This document shows positions 1 to 9,600 of a stretch of DNA of 64,000 bases, piece after piece (within the stretch, counting starts at the first letter, position 1; every line of letters begins with the position of its first letter). The stretch lies in contig NZ_CP071503.1 in assembly GCF_017354945.1 (NCBI RefSeq), positions 2,542,001 to 2,606,000 on the forward strand. Direction: 5' to 3'. Made by a program: the position numbers and the translations under genes. This stretch comes from Shewanella avicenniae. Its GTDB lineage: Bacteria > Pseudomonadota > Gammaproteobacteria > Enterobacterales > Shewanellaceae. Under the pieces are notes generated by a model. The model was not told where the DNA came from, ran no database searches, and worked only from the letters and a program-made list of their open reading frames with translations.

Positions 1-417
1 GTAATGCTTCGCGACAATCCCCGCCAGCAAGTCACGTTGGGTTGGGATCACTTTCGCGTCTTTATTAGCGTTTTCGTTCAGCAAAGTAGCGTTACTTTGC
101 TCAACCAAACCACGAATTTCTAGGCTGAGCTTACTTGAGCTTTCACGGCAGATGTCACGGTCGTGACGATATTCGATATACGCACGGGCTACCTTTTTGT
201 ATGGCCCATCCATCAACAGGTTTTCGACATGGTCCTGTAATTCTTGGATACCTACTTCGTCTTTCTCTTTGACAGCTTGGGTCACTACTGCGGCGACAGT
301 TGCAGCATAATCCGCATCATCTACACCACAGTGCGTCGAGGCGGCCAGCACTGCGTCCCTGAGTCTTGTTTCATCAAACGGTGTACGACACCCGTCCCTT
401 TTGATAACAACTGGCAT
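1..417 (-). CDS. nrdD: Anaerobic ribonucleoside-triphosphate reductase, N-terminal part (cut by window start)
   Basis: The first 139 residues of class III ribonucleotide reductase, which reduces NTPs to dNTPs under anoxia using a glycyl radical. The visible part is the ATP-cone regulatory domain (start MPVVIKRDGCRTPF) followed by a segment very close to E. coli NrdD (RAYIEYRHDRD near residue 60, then LLNENANKDAKVIPTQRDLL). The ATG at 415-417 is preceded on the minus strand by AAGGAG with good spacing. The catalytic barrel and glycyl-radical site lie beyond position 1. The NrdR-type and FNR-type boxes upstream fit anaerobic and dNTP-responsive control. Confidence 0.95.
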   Translation of the reverse strand, partial: MPVVIKRDGCRTPFDETRLRDAVLAASTHCGVDDADYAATVAAVVTQAVKEKDEVGIQELQDHVENLLMDGPYKKVARAYIEYRHDRDICRESSSKLSLEIRGLVEQSNATLLNENANKDAKVIPTQRDLLAGIVAKHY

Positions 418-447
418 GGCTCTTATTCTCCTTATTTTCGTTTTTAA

Positions 448-494
448 TCACCATATATAGTGAAATTTAACCACCTCAACACTATATGTGGGCA
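448..494. promoter_or_regulatory. Pair of NrdR-box-like palindromes upstream of nrdD
   Basis: Two 16-nt near-palindromes resemble the NrdR consensus ACACTATATATAGTGT: TCACCATATATAGTGA at 448-463 and ACACTATATGTGGGCA at 479-494. Their centres are 31 bp apart, about three helical turns, the usual arrangement for the NrdR repressor in front of nrd operons. The first is close to perfect; the second matches well only in its left half. The gene for NrdR is not in this window. Confidence 0.75.
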
Positions 495-522
495 ATTAGG
501 CTACAAACGGCACAAGGAATCA

Positions 523-536
523 TTGATCTCGATCAT
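523..536. promoter_or_regulatory. FNR/EtrA-type binding site upstream of nrdD
   Basis: TTGATCTCGATCAT matches the FNR consensus TTGAT-N4-ATCAA in 9 of 10 defined bases. It lies about 106 bp before the nrdD start codon and upstream of the NrdR boxes, which suits activation of anaerobic nrdD expression by FNR (EtrA in Shewanella). The rest of 537-674 shows nothing else I can name. Confidence 0.7.
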
Positions 537-674
537 GATTAGATGAGTCAGAAAATTGAGTGTTCAATAGTTGACGGAACGGTAGTAAAAGAGGTTTTTT
601 GCACTTGACGCGCGGGTTTTAGAGCGATAGTTGGCGACTAATTTTAGCCGCCTATAATACCATGGTCTAAGGCA

Positions 675-1610
675 CTATTCGTAGTCACCTAGGGTCGCTT
701 CGATTAAGTGACGTACACGGCATACCGCCTGATAGCCAGCTTCAATCGCTTCTTCGGCACGATGAAATTCCATCATGCCAATATCCGAAACTTTCGGAAT
801 AATGCAGATATCGGGTGGGTCGCCCACTAAGCGCGCCCGTTTATGTCGCTGCTCCAAAATATCCATCGATTGCGACATCACCGCCAACATGCCCGGTTGT
901 TGCTTATTAGCTGATGAGAATTTTTGCGTCAGGTTACCAATGTAGTCTTTGCCTTTGGCAAAAAAGTCCATAAAGGTTGATTCTGACTGTTGCCGTTCTT
1001 CCGCTTTATCTTGGTCGCTGCATTCACTTTTGATGTTTACCGGCAGAATTTGCAGTTTTTCGCGCCGATGACCATTGAGATCAACCGCAATCACCACATC
1101 AACCCCCATCGCCCGCGCCACCGACACAGGAATGGGATTCACCACAGCACCATCCACCAGCCAACGCTTCCCCTGCCTGACGGGCGACATAATCCCCGGC
1201 ATTGAACATGAAGCGCGCACCGCATTACGTAAATTGCCACTACGAAACCACACTTCTTGGCCAGTATTGAGATCGGCCGACACCGCAATAAACGGCTTTT
1301 TCAGCTCCTCGATTTTCCACTCACCAAGATGCTGCTCCATAGCATCAAACACCTTATCACCACCGATAAGCCCACCACGACGCCAACTGATGTCCATCAA
1401 GGACAACACTTGCCAACTGGTGAAGCCACAGACCCATCGCTCTAGCTCATCTAACCTATCGTTTGCATAAGCAGCGCCCACCAGAGCACCGATGGAGCAT
1501 CCGGCTATCTTCTGCGGATGAACCCCCATCGCTGCCAGCGCTTTTAGCACGCCAATATGTGCCCATCCTTTTGCGGCTCCGCTGCCTAACGCAATACCTA
1601 CCGATGGCAT
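675..1610 (-). CDS. rssA: Patatin-like phospholipase family protein RssA
   Basis: A 311-residue patatin-fold serine hydrolase, close in length and sequence to E. coli RssA. Visible motifs are the oxyanion loop GSGAAKGW (residues 9-16), the nucleophile motif GCSIG with Ser39, and the catalytic Asp of DGA at residue 153, giving a Ser-Asp dyad. No signal peptide is visible, so it is probably cytoplasmic or peripheral. The start was set at the ATG ending at 1610 because AGGAGA sits 8 nt upstream; a longer reading to 1658 adds 16 non-conserved residues. The physiological substrate of RssA is not known. Confidence 0.88.
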   Translation of the reverse strand: MPSVGIALGSGAAKGWAHIGVLKALAAMGVHPQKIAGCSIGALVGAAYANDRLDELERWVCGFTSWQVLSLMDISWRRGGLIGGDKVFDAMEQHLGEWKIEELKKPFIAVSADLNTGQEVWFRSGNLRNAVRASCSMPGIMSPVRQGKRWLVDGAVVNPIPVSVARAMGVDVVIAVDLNGHRREKLQILPVNIKSECSDQDKAEERQQSESTFMDFFAKGKDYIGNLTQKFSSANKQQPGMLAVMSQSMDILEQRHKRARLVGDPPDICIIPKVSDIGMMEFHRAEEAIEAGYQAVCRVRHLIEATLGDYE

Positions 1611-1783
1611 ACTTGTCTCTCCTGTTGCGGCAATTCCTGAACAACGCGCTAAATTCACCTATAATGGCCATTCTATATGGGCAGTCCCCATAAACTCAAC
1701 GTGCTGAAATGCACCACAATATTGTGCGCCGATGACATACGCGTGATGCCGCGATGAAAGTTAGCCGCAAACGGTATTAGCGC

Positions 1784-1812
1784 TGCCCAAATGGCAAAAA
1801 AGCGCCTATAAT
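1784..1812 (+). promoter_or_regulatory. Possible sigma-70 promoter for the DEAD-box helicase gene
   Basis: A perfect -10 box TATAAT lies at 1807-1812 with a weak -35 (TGCCCA, 1784-1789) at 17-bp spacing. It is 30 bp before the helicase start codon, giving a short leader that contains the ribosome-binding site. Confidence 0.4.
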
Positions 1813-1841
1813 ATGCGGCCGCTAAAAATAGGAGTTCACTT

Positions 1842-3182
1842 TTGCAATTTTCAGACTTTTTTCTCGACAAACGCTTACTGCAATCTTTGGGGCATCAAGG
1901 CATCACTACGCCAACTCCAATTCAGGAAGTCGCCATTCCTGTAGCACTGGCCGGGAAGGATCTGATGGCGTCATCAAAAACAGGCTCAGGTAAAACCTTT
2001 GCGTTTTTGCTGCCGGCGTTGCAACGTGTTATTTCAACCAAAGCACTGAGTAAACAAGACCCGCGGGTGTTGATTTTGCTGCCTACGCGCGAACTGGCAA
2101 ACCAAGTGTATGCCGAGTTGCGCTCACTGGTAGCCAATACCCAATACAGCGCGGTCAGTATTCTCGGCGGCGAGAACTTTAACGATCAAGCAAAAGCACT
2201 GGCACGCAATCCGCACTTTATTGTGGCAACCCCAGGCCGTTTAGCCGATCACCTAGAACAACGCCATCTGTTTCTGAACGGCTTGGAGTTACTGGTGTTA
2301 GATGAAGCGGATCGCATGTTAGATTTAGGCTTTGCCTCGCAACTGCGCGCTATCAACAGCGCGGCTGACCATCGTCGCCGCCAAACGCTGATGTTTTCAG
2401 CCACCTTAGCGCACGATGAAGTGCAAACACTGGCCAGTGAGTTACTTAAAGACCCACGCCATGTAGCGATTGGTGCCAGTAACCAAGCCAACCCAGACAT
2501 TCAGCAACGTTTGTATTTAGTCGATAACCTCACCCACAAAGAAGCGGTATTGCAGCAGGTGTTGAACCACGCTAGTTTCCAGCAAGCCATTATCTTTACC
2601 GCCACTCGCGTCGATGCCGAGCGTTTAGCGCAATTGGTGGACAGTTGGGGGCATTCTGCAATTGGCTTGAGCGGCGAATTAATTCAGAGTAAGCGTAACC
2701 AGATTATGGACGGCTTTGCTCGCGGCCAAGCCAAAGTGCTCGTTACTACCGATGTGGCATCACGCGGGCTCGATTTGACCAATGTTGGCTTAGTGGTCAA
2801 CTTTGATATGCCAAAATTTGCCGAAGAATATATTCACCGGATTGGCCGTACCGCTCGCGCAGGCGCAAAAGGCGATGCGGTGTCCTTGGTTGGGCCTAAA
2901 GATTGGCACGCGTTTGAGCGCATCGAAGCGTTCCTCGGCACCAATATTGAGCGCGCCGCCATTGAAGGTTTTGAAGGCAGATTTAACGGCCTTGCGCCAG
3001 AGCGCCAACATACTGGTAAGCGGTCGATCACTAAACCTAAGGCTGCTAAACCTCGCAGTTCAGTAAAAGCCGCGGCCAAGCCAGCTCAGCGCGATAAGCG
3101 CTTTATGACCTCGGTGGATGTTGGCGATGCGCCGATGCGCCGTAAACCGGCCAAACCTGACGTTAGCGAAAGCGACGAATAA
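1842..3182 (+). CDS. DEAD-box ATP-dependent RNA helicase (SrmB/RhlE type)
   Basis: A 446-residue superfamily 2 RNA helicase. In order it has the Q motif (PTPIQ), motif I ASSKTGSGKT near residue 43, PTRELANQ, DEAD (VLDEADRML), SAT, and the second RecA domain with ARGLD and HRIGRTARAG. A basic, lysine- and alanine-rich tail of about 70 residues follows. Length and order match E. coli SrmB, a ribosome-assembly helicase, but RhlE is also close, so I give no symbol. The start is TTG at 1842 because AGGAG sits 7 nt before it. It probably leads the genes that follow on the same strand. Confidence 0.92.
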   Translation: MQFSDFFLDKRLLQSLGHQGITTPTPIQEVAIPVALAGKDLMASSKTGSGKTFAFLLPALQRVISTKALSKQDPRVLILLPTRELANQVYAELRSLVANTQYSAVSILGGENFNDQAKALARNPHFIVATPGRLADHLEQRHLFLNGLELLVLDEADRMLDLGFASQLRAINSAADHRRRQTLMFSATLAHDEVQTLASELLKDPRHVAIGASNQANPDIQQRLYLVDNLTHKEAVLQQVLNHASFQQAIIFTATRVDAERLAQLVDSWGHSAIGLSGELIQSKRNQIMDGFARGQAKVLVTTDVASRGLDLTNVGLVVNFDMPKFAEEYIHRIGRTARAGAKGDAVSLVGPKDWHAFERIEAFLGTNIERAAIEGFEGRFNGLAPERQHTGKRSITKPKAAKPRSSVKAAAKPAQRDKRFMTSVDVGDAPMRRKPAKPDVSESDE

Positions 3183-3246
3183 CTGTTTAAACAATGACGA
3201 ATCATAGTTTTGCTCAGCCGTTGGGCAAAACAGAAAGGAAAGACCA

Positions 3247-3684
3247 ATGAAAGTTTGTGGTGTAGAGATTAACAGCAGCGAAGCGATTATCTGCTTGGTG
3301 CAAGATGATGGCGAATTGTTCAACGTACCGGAATGCCGCAGTCGCTCAATCAGTTTGCGTAACGCAACCGACGACCAGGCGATTCAAGAATTCCATTTCG
3401 CCTTCAACAAGTTGATGCAAGATTATAAAGTCGATGAAATCGCCATTATCAGTCGTCCTCTGAAAGGCAAATTCGCAGGTTCAGCCGCAAGTTTCAAAAT
3501 GGAAGCGGCCATTCAACTGTGCAACCTGCCAGCGACAGTAATTCAACAAACGGAAATCAAAGAGCAATTAAAGCGCAATCCGCTGCAAGTCGACTTTGAA
3601 TGTTTGGAACTGCGTAAGATTCAAAAACCCGCTTTTGAAGCGGCTTACGCCCGCCTGAACATCAAGCAATATAGCAAGGACTGA
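3247..3684 (+). CDS. DUF3010 family protein
   Basis: A 145-residue cytoplasmic protein matching DUF3010, a small gammaproteobacterial family of unknown function. Recognisable family segments are the start MKVCGVEI, GKFAGSAASFKMEAAIQL and IKEQLKRNPLQVDFE. The fold looks like a small RNase H/Holliday-resolvase type domain, but that is inference from its alternating beta pattern. The start is supported by GAAAGGAAAG just upstream. It lies 62 bp after the helicase and 7 bp before the metallopeptidase gene, so the three may be co-transcribed. Confidence 0.85.
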   Translation: MKVCGVEINSSEAIICLVQDDGELFNVPECRSRSISLRNATDDQAIQEFHFAFNKLMQDYKVDEIAIISRPLKGKFAGSAASFKMEAAIQLCNLPATVIQQTEIKEQLKRNPLQVDFECLELRKIQKPAFEAAYARLNIKQYSKD

Positions 3685-3691
3685 TCTTCCG

Positions 3692-4198
3692 TTGGCGACC
3701 GACTATCTCGGCCATTACAGCCCAGAGATCCAAGCGCAAGTAGCCCAACTTCAAGCACAAGGGAAGTTGGGCGCTTATCTGCTCAAGCGCCATCCAGACA
3801 TCCATCAAATTCGCAGTGATCGCGCCCTGTATGAATACACGATGGCGCTCAAGAACGAATATCTGCGCCAATCTGCCCCACTGGCCAAAGTGTGTTTTGA
3901 TGACAAAATTACCCTTAGTCATCATGCGTTAGGGTTACATACCTACGCCGCTCGACGCCAAGGCTATAAAATCAAAAGCAAAAACGAGATCCGTATTTCG
4001 TCCAAACTAAAGTGTGTGCCGGAAGCGTTTTTACGGATGCTAGTAGTGCATGAACTCGCCCACCTGCGGGAGAAAGAGCACAACAAAGCGTTTTACAAGT
4101 TGTGCCAGTACATGGAACCAGATTATCACCAGCTGGAATTTGAGCTGCGTATCTACCTCACCTTGGCAGATGCGGGCGAAGATCCCTATCAGGCTTAA
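3692..4198 (+). CDS. YgjP-like (DUF45) zinc metallopeptidase domain protein
   Basis: A 168-residue protein of the YgjP-like/M48-related metallopeptidase group. The zinc motif HELAH is in VVHELAHLREKEHNKAFY, and the second histidine pair and the following helix agree with the family. There is no signal peptide or membrane segment. It begins with TTG at 3692, with AAGGA 11 nt upstream inside the end of the DUF3010 gene. Its TAA stop overlaps the stop of the convergent TPR gene by two bases. Substrates of this family are not well known. Confidence 0.8.
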   Translation: MATDYLGHYSPEIQAQVAQLQAQGKLGAYLLKRHPDIHQIRSDRALYEYTMALKNEYLRQSAPLAKVCFDDKITLSHHALGLHTYAARRQGYKIKSKNEIRISSKLKCVPEAFLRMLVVHELAHLREKEHNKAFYKLCQYMEPDYHQLEFELRIYLTLADAGEDPYQA

Positions 4199-5064
4199 CT
4201 CTTATTGGTATTGCTGTCGTCTTCCGCAATGATTTGGTCAAAGCGCTGATAGCCATGCAGCGCTTCGAAGTCTTTCTCCTCTTTAGCCGCTTCAGATAAA
4301 GAGGCACTGAAATCTACCGCTAATTCCAAATCTGATATTGCCTGCTCATCAGCGCCTAATTTGGTGTAGGCACAGGCGCGTTGATACAGGGCATTGGCAT
4401 TTTGCTGATCGACTTCCAGCACTCGGTTACAGATGCTCAGCGCCCAATGGTATTCACCCATCTCCATCGCAGCATCAGCCATATAGGTCAGTGCTTCCAA
4501 ATCGCCCGGACGGATTTTGAGAATTTCATTATAAATTTCAATTTTTTGTTCTGGGGTTTGCGAGTGCTGCGCGCGGATCCACAAGTTGTGGATCTCATTA
4601 ATACGTTCAATCTCGCGATTGTTTTCAGTGATGATGCGGGATTTACGCTTGAGTTCGCGCTCCATATCCTGAAACTTTTTCTCGTAGCGCCCGGCAATCT
4701 CTTCCAGTTTTTGATTGGCCATTTTCTGGGTATTGACCCGAATATCACGCAATGATTGCCAGCCAACCAAGGCAATTAACGACGCAGCCGCCGCAATCAA
4801 ATAGAAAAAGTAAGTCACGGTGACGTTGGCATAGTTCATCGATTTATCCGCCACCGCCAATTCACGGTCAGTGATCTGCTGTGTCACCCGCAATTCCAGT
4901 GACTGCTGATCTTGCCGAATCGATTTCAGCTCATCGAGCACATAGCGCTCCATCAACGGCTTATCGTAAATACTTTGCTGAGAGTATGCTTGTGGCTCAG
5001 GGGTTTCTACCGCTGGGGCAGTAAAGGTCATAGTAAGCAGTAGCAGCGAAAGGAAACGGATCAT
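4195..5064 (-). CDS. Membrane-anchored coiled-coil/TPR protein of unknown function
   Basis: A 289-residue protein with an N-terminal signal peptide (MIRFLSLLLLTMTFTAPA), a short periplasmic stretch, one transmembrane segment near residues 80-105 (YFFYLIAAAASLIALVGW), a charged coiled coil of about 60 residues, and two to three TPR units with ALTYMADAAMEMGEYHWAL and ALYQRACAYTKLGADEQAI. The TPR part is probably cytoplasmic and used for protein binding. The start at 5064 has GAGG upstream. A start nearer 5208 would fall inside the terminator of the preceding gene and is rejected. No specific function can be named. Confidence 0.75.
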   Translation of the reverse strand: MIRFLSLLLLTMTFTAPAVETPEPQAYSQQSIYDKPLMERYVLDELKSIRQDQQSLELRVTQQITDRELAVADKSMNYANVTVTYFFYLIAAAASLIALVGWQSLRDIRVNTQKMANQKLEEIAGRYEKKFQDMERELKRKSRIITENNREIERINEIHNLWIRAQHSQTPEQKIEIYNEILKIRPGDLEALTYMADAAMEMGEYHWALSICNRVLEVDQQNANALYQRACAYTKLGADEQAISDLELAVDFSASLSEAAKEEKDFEALHGYQRFDQIIAEDDSNTNKS

Positions 5065-5170
5065 GGCAGCCTCGGCAGTAGTTTTCATCGCCCTAAGCCT
5101 AACAAGCCCTTGATCCATGAGCAAATCTGATGGCCAAAAAGTTCCCCCAGCCATCGTGCTGCCGCACAAA

Positions 5171-5201
5171 AAAACAAAAATCCCCGCCGTAGCGAGGATT
5201 T
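5171..5201 (-). terminator. Rho-independent terminator after the MepM-type gene
   Basis: AAATCCCCGC-CGTA-GCGAGGATTT forms a stem with one mismatch. On the minus strand it is followed by a T-rich run (TTTTTGTTTTTTTG), 17 bp after the endopeptidase stop codon. Confidence 0.75.
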
Positions 5202-5217
5202 CTAACATTTTCTGAGC

Positions 5218-6513
5218 TTAACCCAGATTCATGATATGGCGGCGTTGATCGACCAACGACTTAAATGCCAAAAGTTGCTGTTTGTCGAGGTGGCTGGCCA
5301 TTGGGATTTGTGCGGTCATAGGGTTAACCGGACGGCCGTTAATATGGAACTCATAATGCAGATGCGGCCCCGTCACCCGGCCGGTATTGCCCGATAAGGC
5401 AATCACTTGACCACGACTGACGCGCTGCCCTTTGTGCACCAACACTTTAGACAAATGCAGATAACGGGTGGTGTACTTGCTGTCATGTTCAATCACCACA
5501 TAACGGCCTGCGTATGGGTGGTCAGTCACCATTTTCACCACACCATCGCCGGTCGCTTCGATCTTAGTGCCAATCGGTGTGGAGAAATCAGTACCGTTGT
5601 GCGGTGCAGTTCTGCCCGTTACAGGATGGTGACGATACGGGTTAAACCCTGATGAAACACGATAGGCTTTTGCCAAAGGCAGGCGTTGGAAGGCACGCAC
5701 TAAGCTGGCGCCGTTCTCATCATAAAAGTTGCCGTCAGCATCTTGAAAGGCGGTGATATCGTTACGGCCATTGTGAATACTGATGCCCAGTAGTTGGCTG
5801 TTACCAGTTAATTCGCCTTCCACAAATTGGTCTTTCAGCAAAATTGAGAAGGTGTCCCCTGCGCGCAAATCACGGGCAAAATTCACTTTATCTTTCAACA
5901 GCATTTCAACGCGTTGAATCTCGCCTGCACTTAATCCAATTTTTTCAGCGGAGCGATAGAAAGAACCATTGATGGTGCCGCTGATGATGCGGTCTTGCCA
6001 CTGACCCGGCACGTTAACTTCTTTGACTTCAAAACTACCATCGTCATAACGGCTGAACACCACTTGGCGCGCAGCGTTAAAGTAAAGCTCTAACTGGGTC
6101 AGTTGTTGCTGTTCATCGGTCCAGAAACTGATTCTGTTACCGGGCATCAAGGTATCTAACGCCAGCACGTTCAAATCAGCTTCCAGCACTTTATACATGG
6201 TTTGCTGATCAACACCGGCTTGGGAGAACAATGCGCTTAAGGTGTCGCCCGATTCAATGTCATGGACAAAGCTTGGGCTGTGGGTGCGAACCTCATTTGG
6301 CTCCACATTTTGCTGCGGCAGAATGCGGCTAAAATCCAACTCTAATGGAATACGGTCACCCACTGGGGTGATACGTTGAGATTGCGTACTTGGCAGAACC
6401 AAGGCAACCGCCAAACAAAAGCCACTGAGTAATAAGGTTTTACGATGAAGAGATGGCAGTGCCTGCAAACGGGCGGTATAACTGCTAAACCCAAACATTT
6501 TCTCTGTTTGCAA
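5218..6513 (-). CDS. mepM: MepM-type murein DD-endopeptidase (M23 family)
   Basis: A 431-residue envelope protein that should cut peptide cross-links in peptidoglycan during growth. It has an N-terminal membrane anchor (LLLSGFCLAVALVLP), an OapA/LysM-like middle region (VHDIESGDTLSALFSQAGV), and a C-terminal M23 domain with zinc motifs HNGTD (about residue 305) and HLHYE (about 385). The sequence follows E. coli MepM along its length (SSGFNPYRHHPVTGR, SYTTRYLHL equivalents). The start is TTG at 6511-6513, chosen because AGGAG lies 7 nt upstream; an in-frame ATG five codons later has no such site. Confidence 0.9.
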   Translation of the reverse strand: MQTEKMFGFSSYTARLQALPSLHRKTLLLSGFCLAVALVLPSTQSQRITPVGDRIPLELDFSRILPQQNVEPNEVRTHSPSFVHDIESGDTLSALFSQAGVDQQTMYKVLEADLNVLALDTLMPGNRISFWTDEQQQLTQLELYFNAARQVVFSRYDDGSFEVKEVNVPGQWQDRIISGTINGSFYRSAEKIGLSAGEIQRVEMLLKDKVNFARDLRAGDTFSILLKDQFVEGELTGNSQLLGISIHNGRNDITAFQDADGNFYDENGASLVRAFQRLPLAKAYRVSSGFNPYRHHPVTGRTAPHNGTDFSTPIGTKIEATGDGVVKMVTDHPYAGRYVVIEHDSKYTTRYLHLSKVLVHKGQRVSRGQVIALSGNTGRVTGPHLHYEFHINGRPVNPMTAQIPMASHLDKQQLLAFKSLVDQRRHIMNLG

Positions 6514-6666
6514 ACTGCGTCTCCTAAAGTAATTAACGGTTAAAGTTCACTGTCATCTGTTTGTAACAGCACCAATTCACAGAGTTATATCAGATCGAAC
6601 GCAATAAACAAGGCTAAAACCGCTTTCAAATTTAATTGGCGACTTTTTAAACTGCGATTTGCGAAA

Positions 6667-9600
6667 TTAAGCACATTCCAAACGGATGACACTACCGCGT
6701 GCCTGTTTCAGTACATCAACGCGGGTCAGTATCTGTTCTTTCATTTCGGTCACATGAGAAATCACCCCAATCATGCGGCCACTGGCTTGCAAATCAATTA
6801 AGGTGCGAATCGCCAACTCTAGCGAGTCTTGGTCTAGACTGCCAAACCCTTCATCAATAAACAGGGTGTCGAGTTTGATGCCGCCAGCGTAGGCTTGCAC
6901 CACGTTACTCAAGCCTAATGCCAACGATAGCGCCGCCATAAAGCTTTCACCACCACTCAAGGTCGCCACGGGGCGCACTTTGCCGCTGTAGGCATCTTCC
7001 ACTTCTAAATCCAGCCCTGAGGCGCGGTTACCTTTGGCGCGTTCCTCTTTGCGCAGCAAGCGATAGCGGCCTTTGCTCATACGCGCTAAACGCTCCGAAG
7101 CCTCAAGCAGCACGTCATCAAGCAATACGCTCAACACAAAGCGCTGCAAACTGAGTTTGCTTTGGTTATTGCCGTTGGCAACATCTGACAAAGTGCCCAC
7201 TACCGCAAAACGGCTTTCCAAAGCGGCTAACGCTTTGGCATCGGCGGCCAACTTTTGCTGGCAATTGATTAAGTTACTTAAGCGACTGTTGATCTGTTGA
7301 AATTGCTCATCTGCTTGTTGCACCAGTTGCTGCTGTGCAGTGACTGCCGTCATTAATGCGGTAAGGTCGGGCGCAATTGCATCTTTGAGCTTTTGCTGCA
7401 ATGCATCAAGTTGCCCTGCCAAGGCATGACATTGCTGCTGCCATTGCTCAATATTGGCGGTCAACTGCTGCTGTTGACCATCGCTTAGCTGCGCAGCCGT
7501 TAACGCGGCCACATCGCTAAACCCGGCCTGTAGTAATGCGCTACTTAGCTCTTGCTCAGCTTGTTCGCTATAGCCTTGTGCTTGCGCTAACTGTTGCTTG
7601 CTGGCAGCAAGGGCGCTTTCTGCCGTGGCTAACTGAGCCGTTGCCTGTTGCTGCGCTTGTTGGATCTGGTTTATTTGCGCCGTTAGCCCGCTTTGTTGCT
7701 GAGCCAATTGCTGCAATTGATCGGTCAATTGCGCCAACGCGGCTGCCGCGGTGAGGTTTTGTAACTCGGCAGGCAGACGACGCTGATTCTCTGTTAGCGC
7801 CCCCGCTAAACTGCTGCAGTGGCTTTGTTGCTCAGCCACCTGCTGTTGCGCACTATTGAGTTGCTGTTGCTGCGTAGTTAATTGCTGCTCCAACGCGCTA
7901 AGCTGCTGCTGTTGTTTGCTCAGCTGTTGCTGCGCCTGTTGCGCGGCGGCAAATTGCTGTTGAGTCGCGGTGAGTTGTTGCTGCCATTCGTCAAGCGGCA
8001 GTGGTGCTTGGTAATCAAGCACCAGCGCACTAAACAGAGGTACAAGCTGTTGCTCCAAACCCGCCAGTTGATCGCGCAAGCTACGGTAATCGCTACGCAA
8101 GGTTTCGCAGATCGAGCGTTTGCTGTCGAGCTGTTGCTGGGCGTGCTCTAATTGCTGTTCGGTCGGAATTTCAAGCTCACTGTGCGCCGGATTAGGATGC
8201 TGCTGACTGCCACATACGGGGCACGGCACATTGGGGCCAAGTTGCTGTGCTAACAGTGCCGCCTGCCCTTGGTGCCATTGTATTCTGAGCTGAGTCAATT
8301 GGGCTTCTGCGGTATCAAGCGCCGCTTTCGCCTGCTTGCCCTGCTCAGCTTTTTGGGTCAACTGATGATTAAGCCGCTGTTGCTGTTGTTGCAAGCCCAC
8401 AATTTGCTGCCCTTGCTCACATTGACGCTGCCACTGATATTGCTGCTGTTGCAGTTCAGACAGCTGGCCAGCGTGCTGTTGCAGTTCGGCCATCGCTTGC
8501 GTGAGCTGGGTTTTCTTTGCTTGCAGTTGTTGCAGTTGTTGCTCAGCCGTTTGCTGCGCTTTAATAACGCGCTGCAGCTCAGTGTTGGCCTGATCCAGTT
8601 GCTGTTGCTGCTGATAATAATTTTCCAGTAACGGCTTTAATTGCTCAGCGTGTTGCTGAGCACTGCGGCTGAATTGCAATTGCTGATCCAGCGCAGGCAG
8701 TTGTTGTGCGGCGCTATCGGCTTGCTGTTTTTGTTGCGTAGCGTGTCTCAGTTGCTGCTCGGCGGCAGTCAGTGCTTGTTGCTGTGCGATAAGTTCGCGA
8801 CTGCGTTGTTGCTGCTGGCGATAAACCGGCAGCACTTGCTGCGCCATTTGCGCTAATTTGAGTTGTTGCTTGACGCGATCCATCTCGGCTTGACGCGCCT
8901 TGGCTTGCTCAAGGCTTTGCGCCACCCGCGCCTGCTCCGCCAGTTCACTATTGAGGCGTTTACCTGCATCTAACTGCTTATTTGCCTCGTCCAGCTTGGC
9001 ACTGGCCTGCGTTTTTTGCTGTTTGGCGTGCTCACAAAGTGGCGTAAGTTCACTGATGGCATTTGTCAGCGCATCGGTTGATTCCACCCCTGCAGTATCG
9101 AGGATCCCCAGTCGTTTCTGCTCTAAATCATGGGCTTCATCGCGGATTGCTTTGGCTTGCGCCTTTAATCGCTCTTCAATACGGCTATAGATGCTGGTTT
9201 GAAACAGCTGGCTAAAAATCTTTTCCCGCGCTTTAGAATCGGCCAGCAATAGTTCACGAAACTTGCCTTGCGGCAACACCATCACCTGGCGAAACTGATC
9301 CACATCCAGCCCGGTCAACTCTTCAACCATGCTAGTCGCTTCAGAGACTCTGCTGGCCACCAGCAATTCAGCACTGCCATCGGGCAGTAGCCGCTGTAAT
9401 TTGGCTTCGGCACTTTGATTGGTGTAACCATCACCGCGGGCTTTCGGGCGTTGCTGATCTGGCGTGCGTTTAATCAAATAGCAACGTTCGCCTAATTCAA
9501 ATTGAAACTCGACCGTGGTCATCAGGCTGTCATCGGCATAGTCGCAGCGCATTTGTGGCGCCTCACGCTCATTGCCGGTGGTTTTGCCATAAAGCGCGAA

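Noticed and set aside
4195..5208. Longer N-terminus for the TPR protein starting at 5208
   Set aside because: The extra coding part would run through the terminator hairpin of the upstream gene, and the start at 5064 has a signal peptide and a ribosome-binding site.
7536..8856. Several plus-strand open frames rich in Leu and Gln within sbcC
   Set aside because: They are shadows of the CAG/CAA-rich coiled coil on the other strand, with no ribosome-binding sites or domains.
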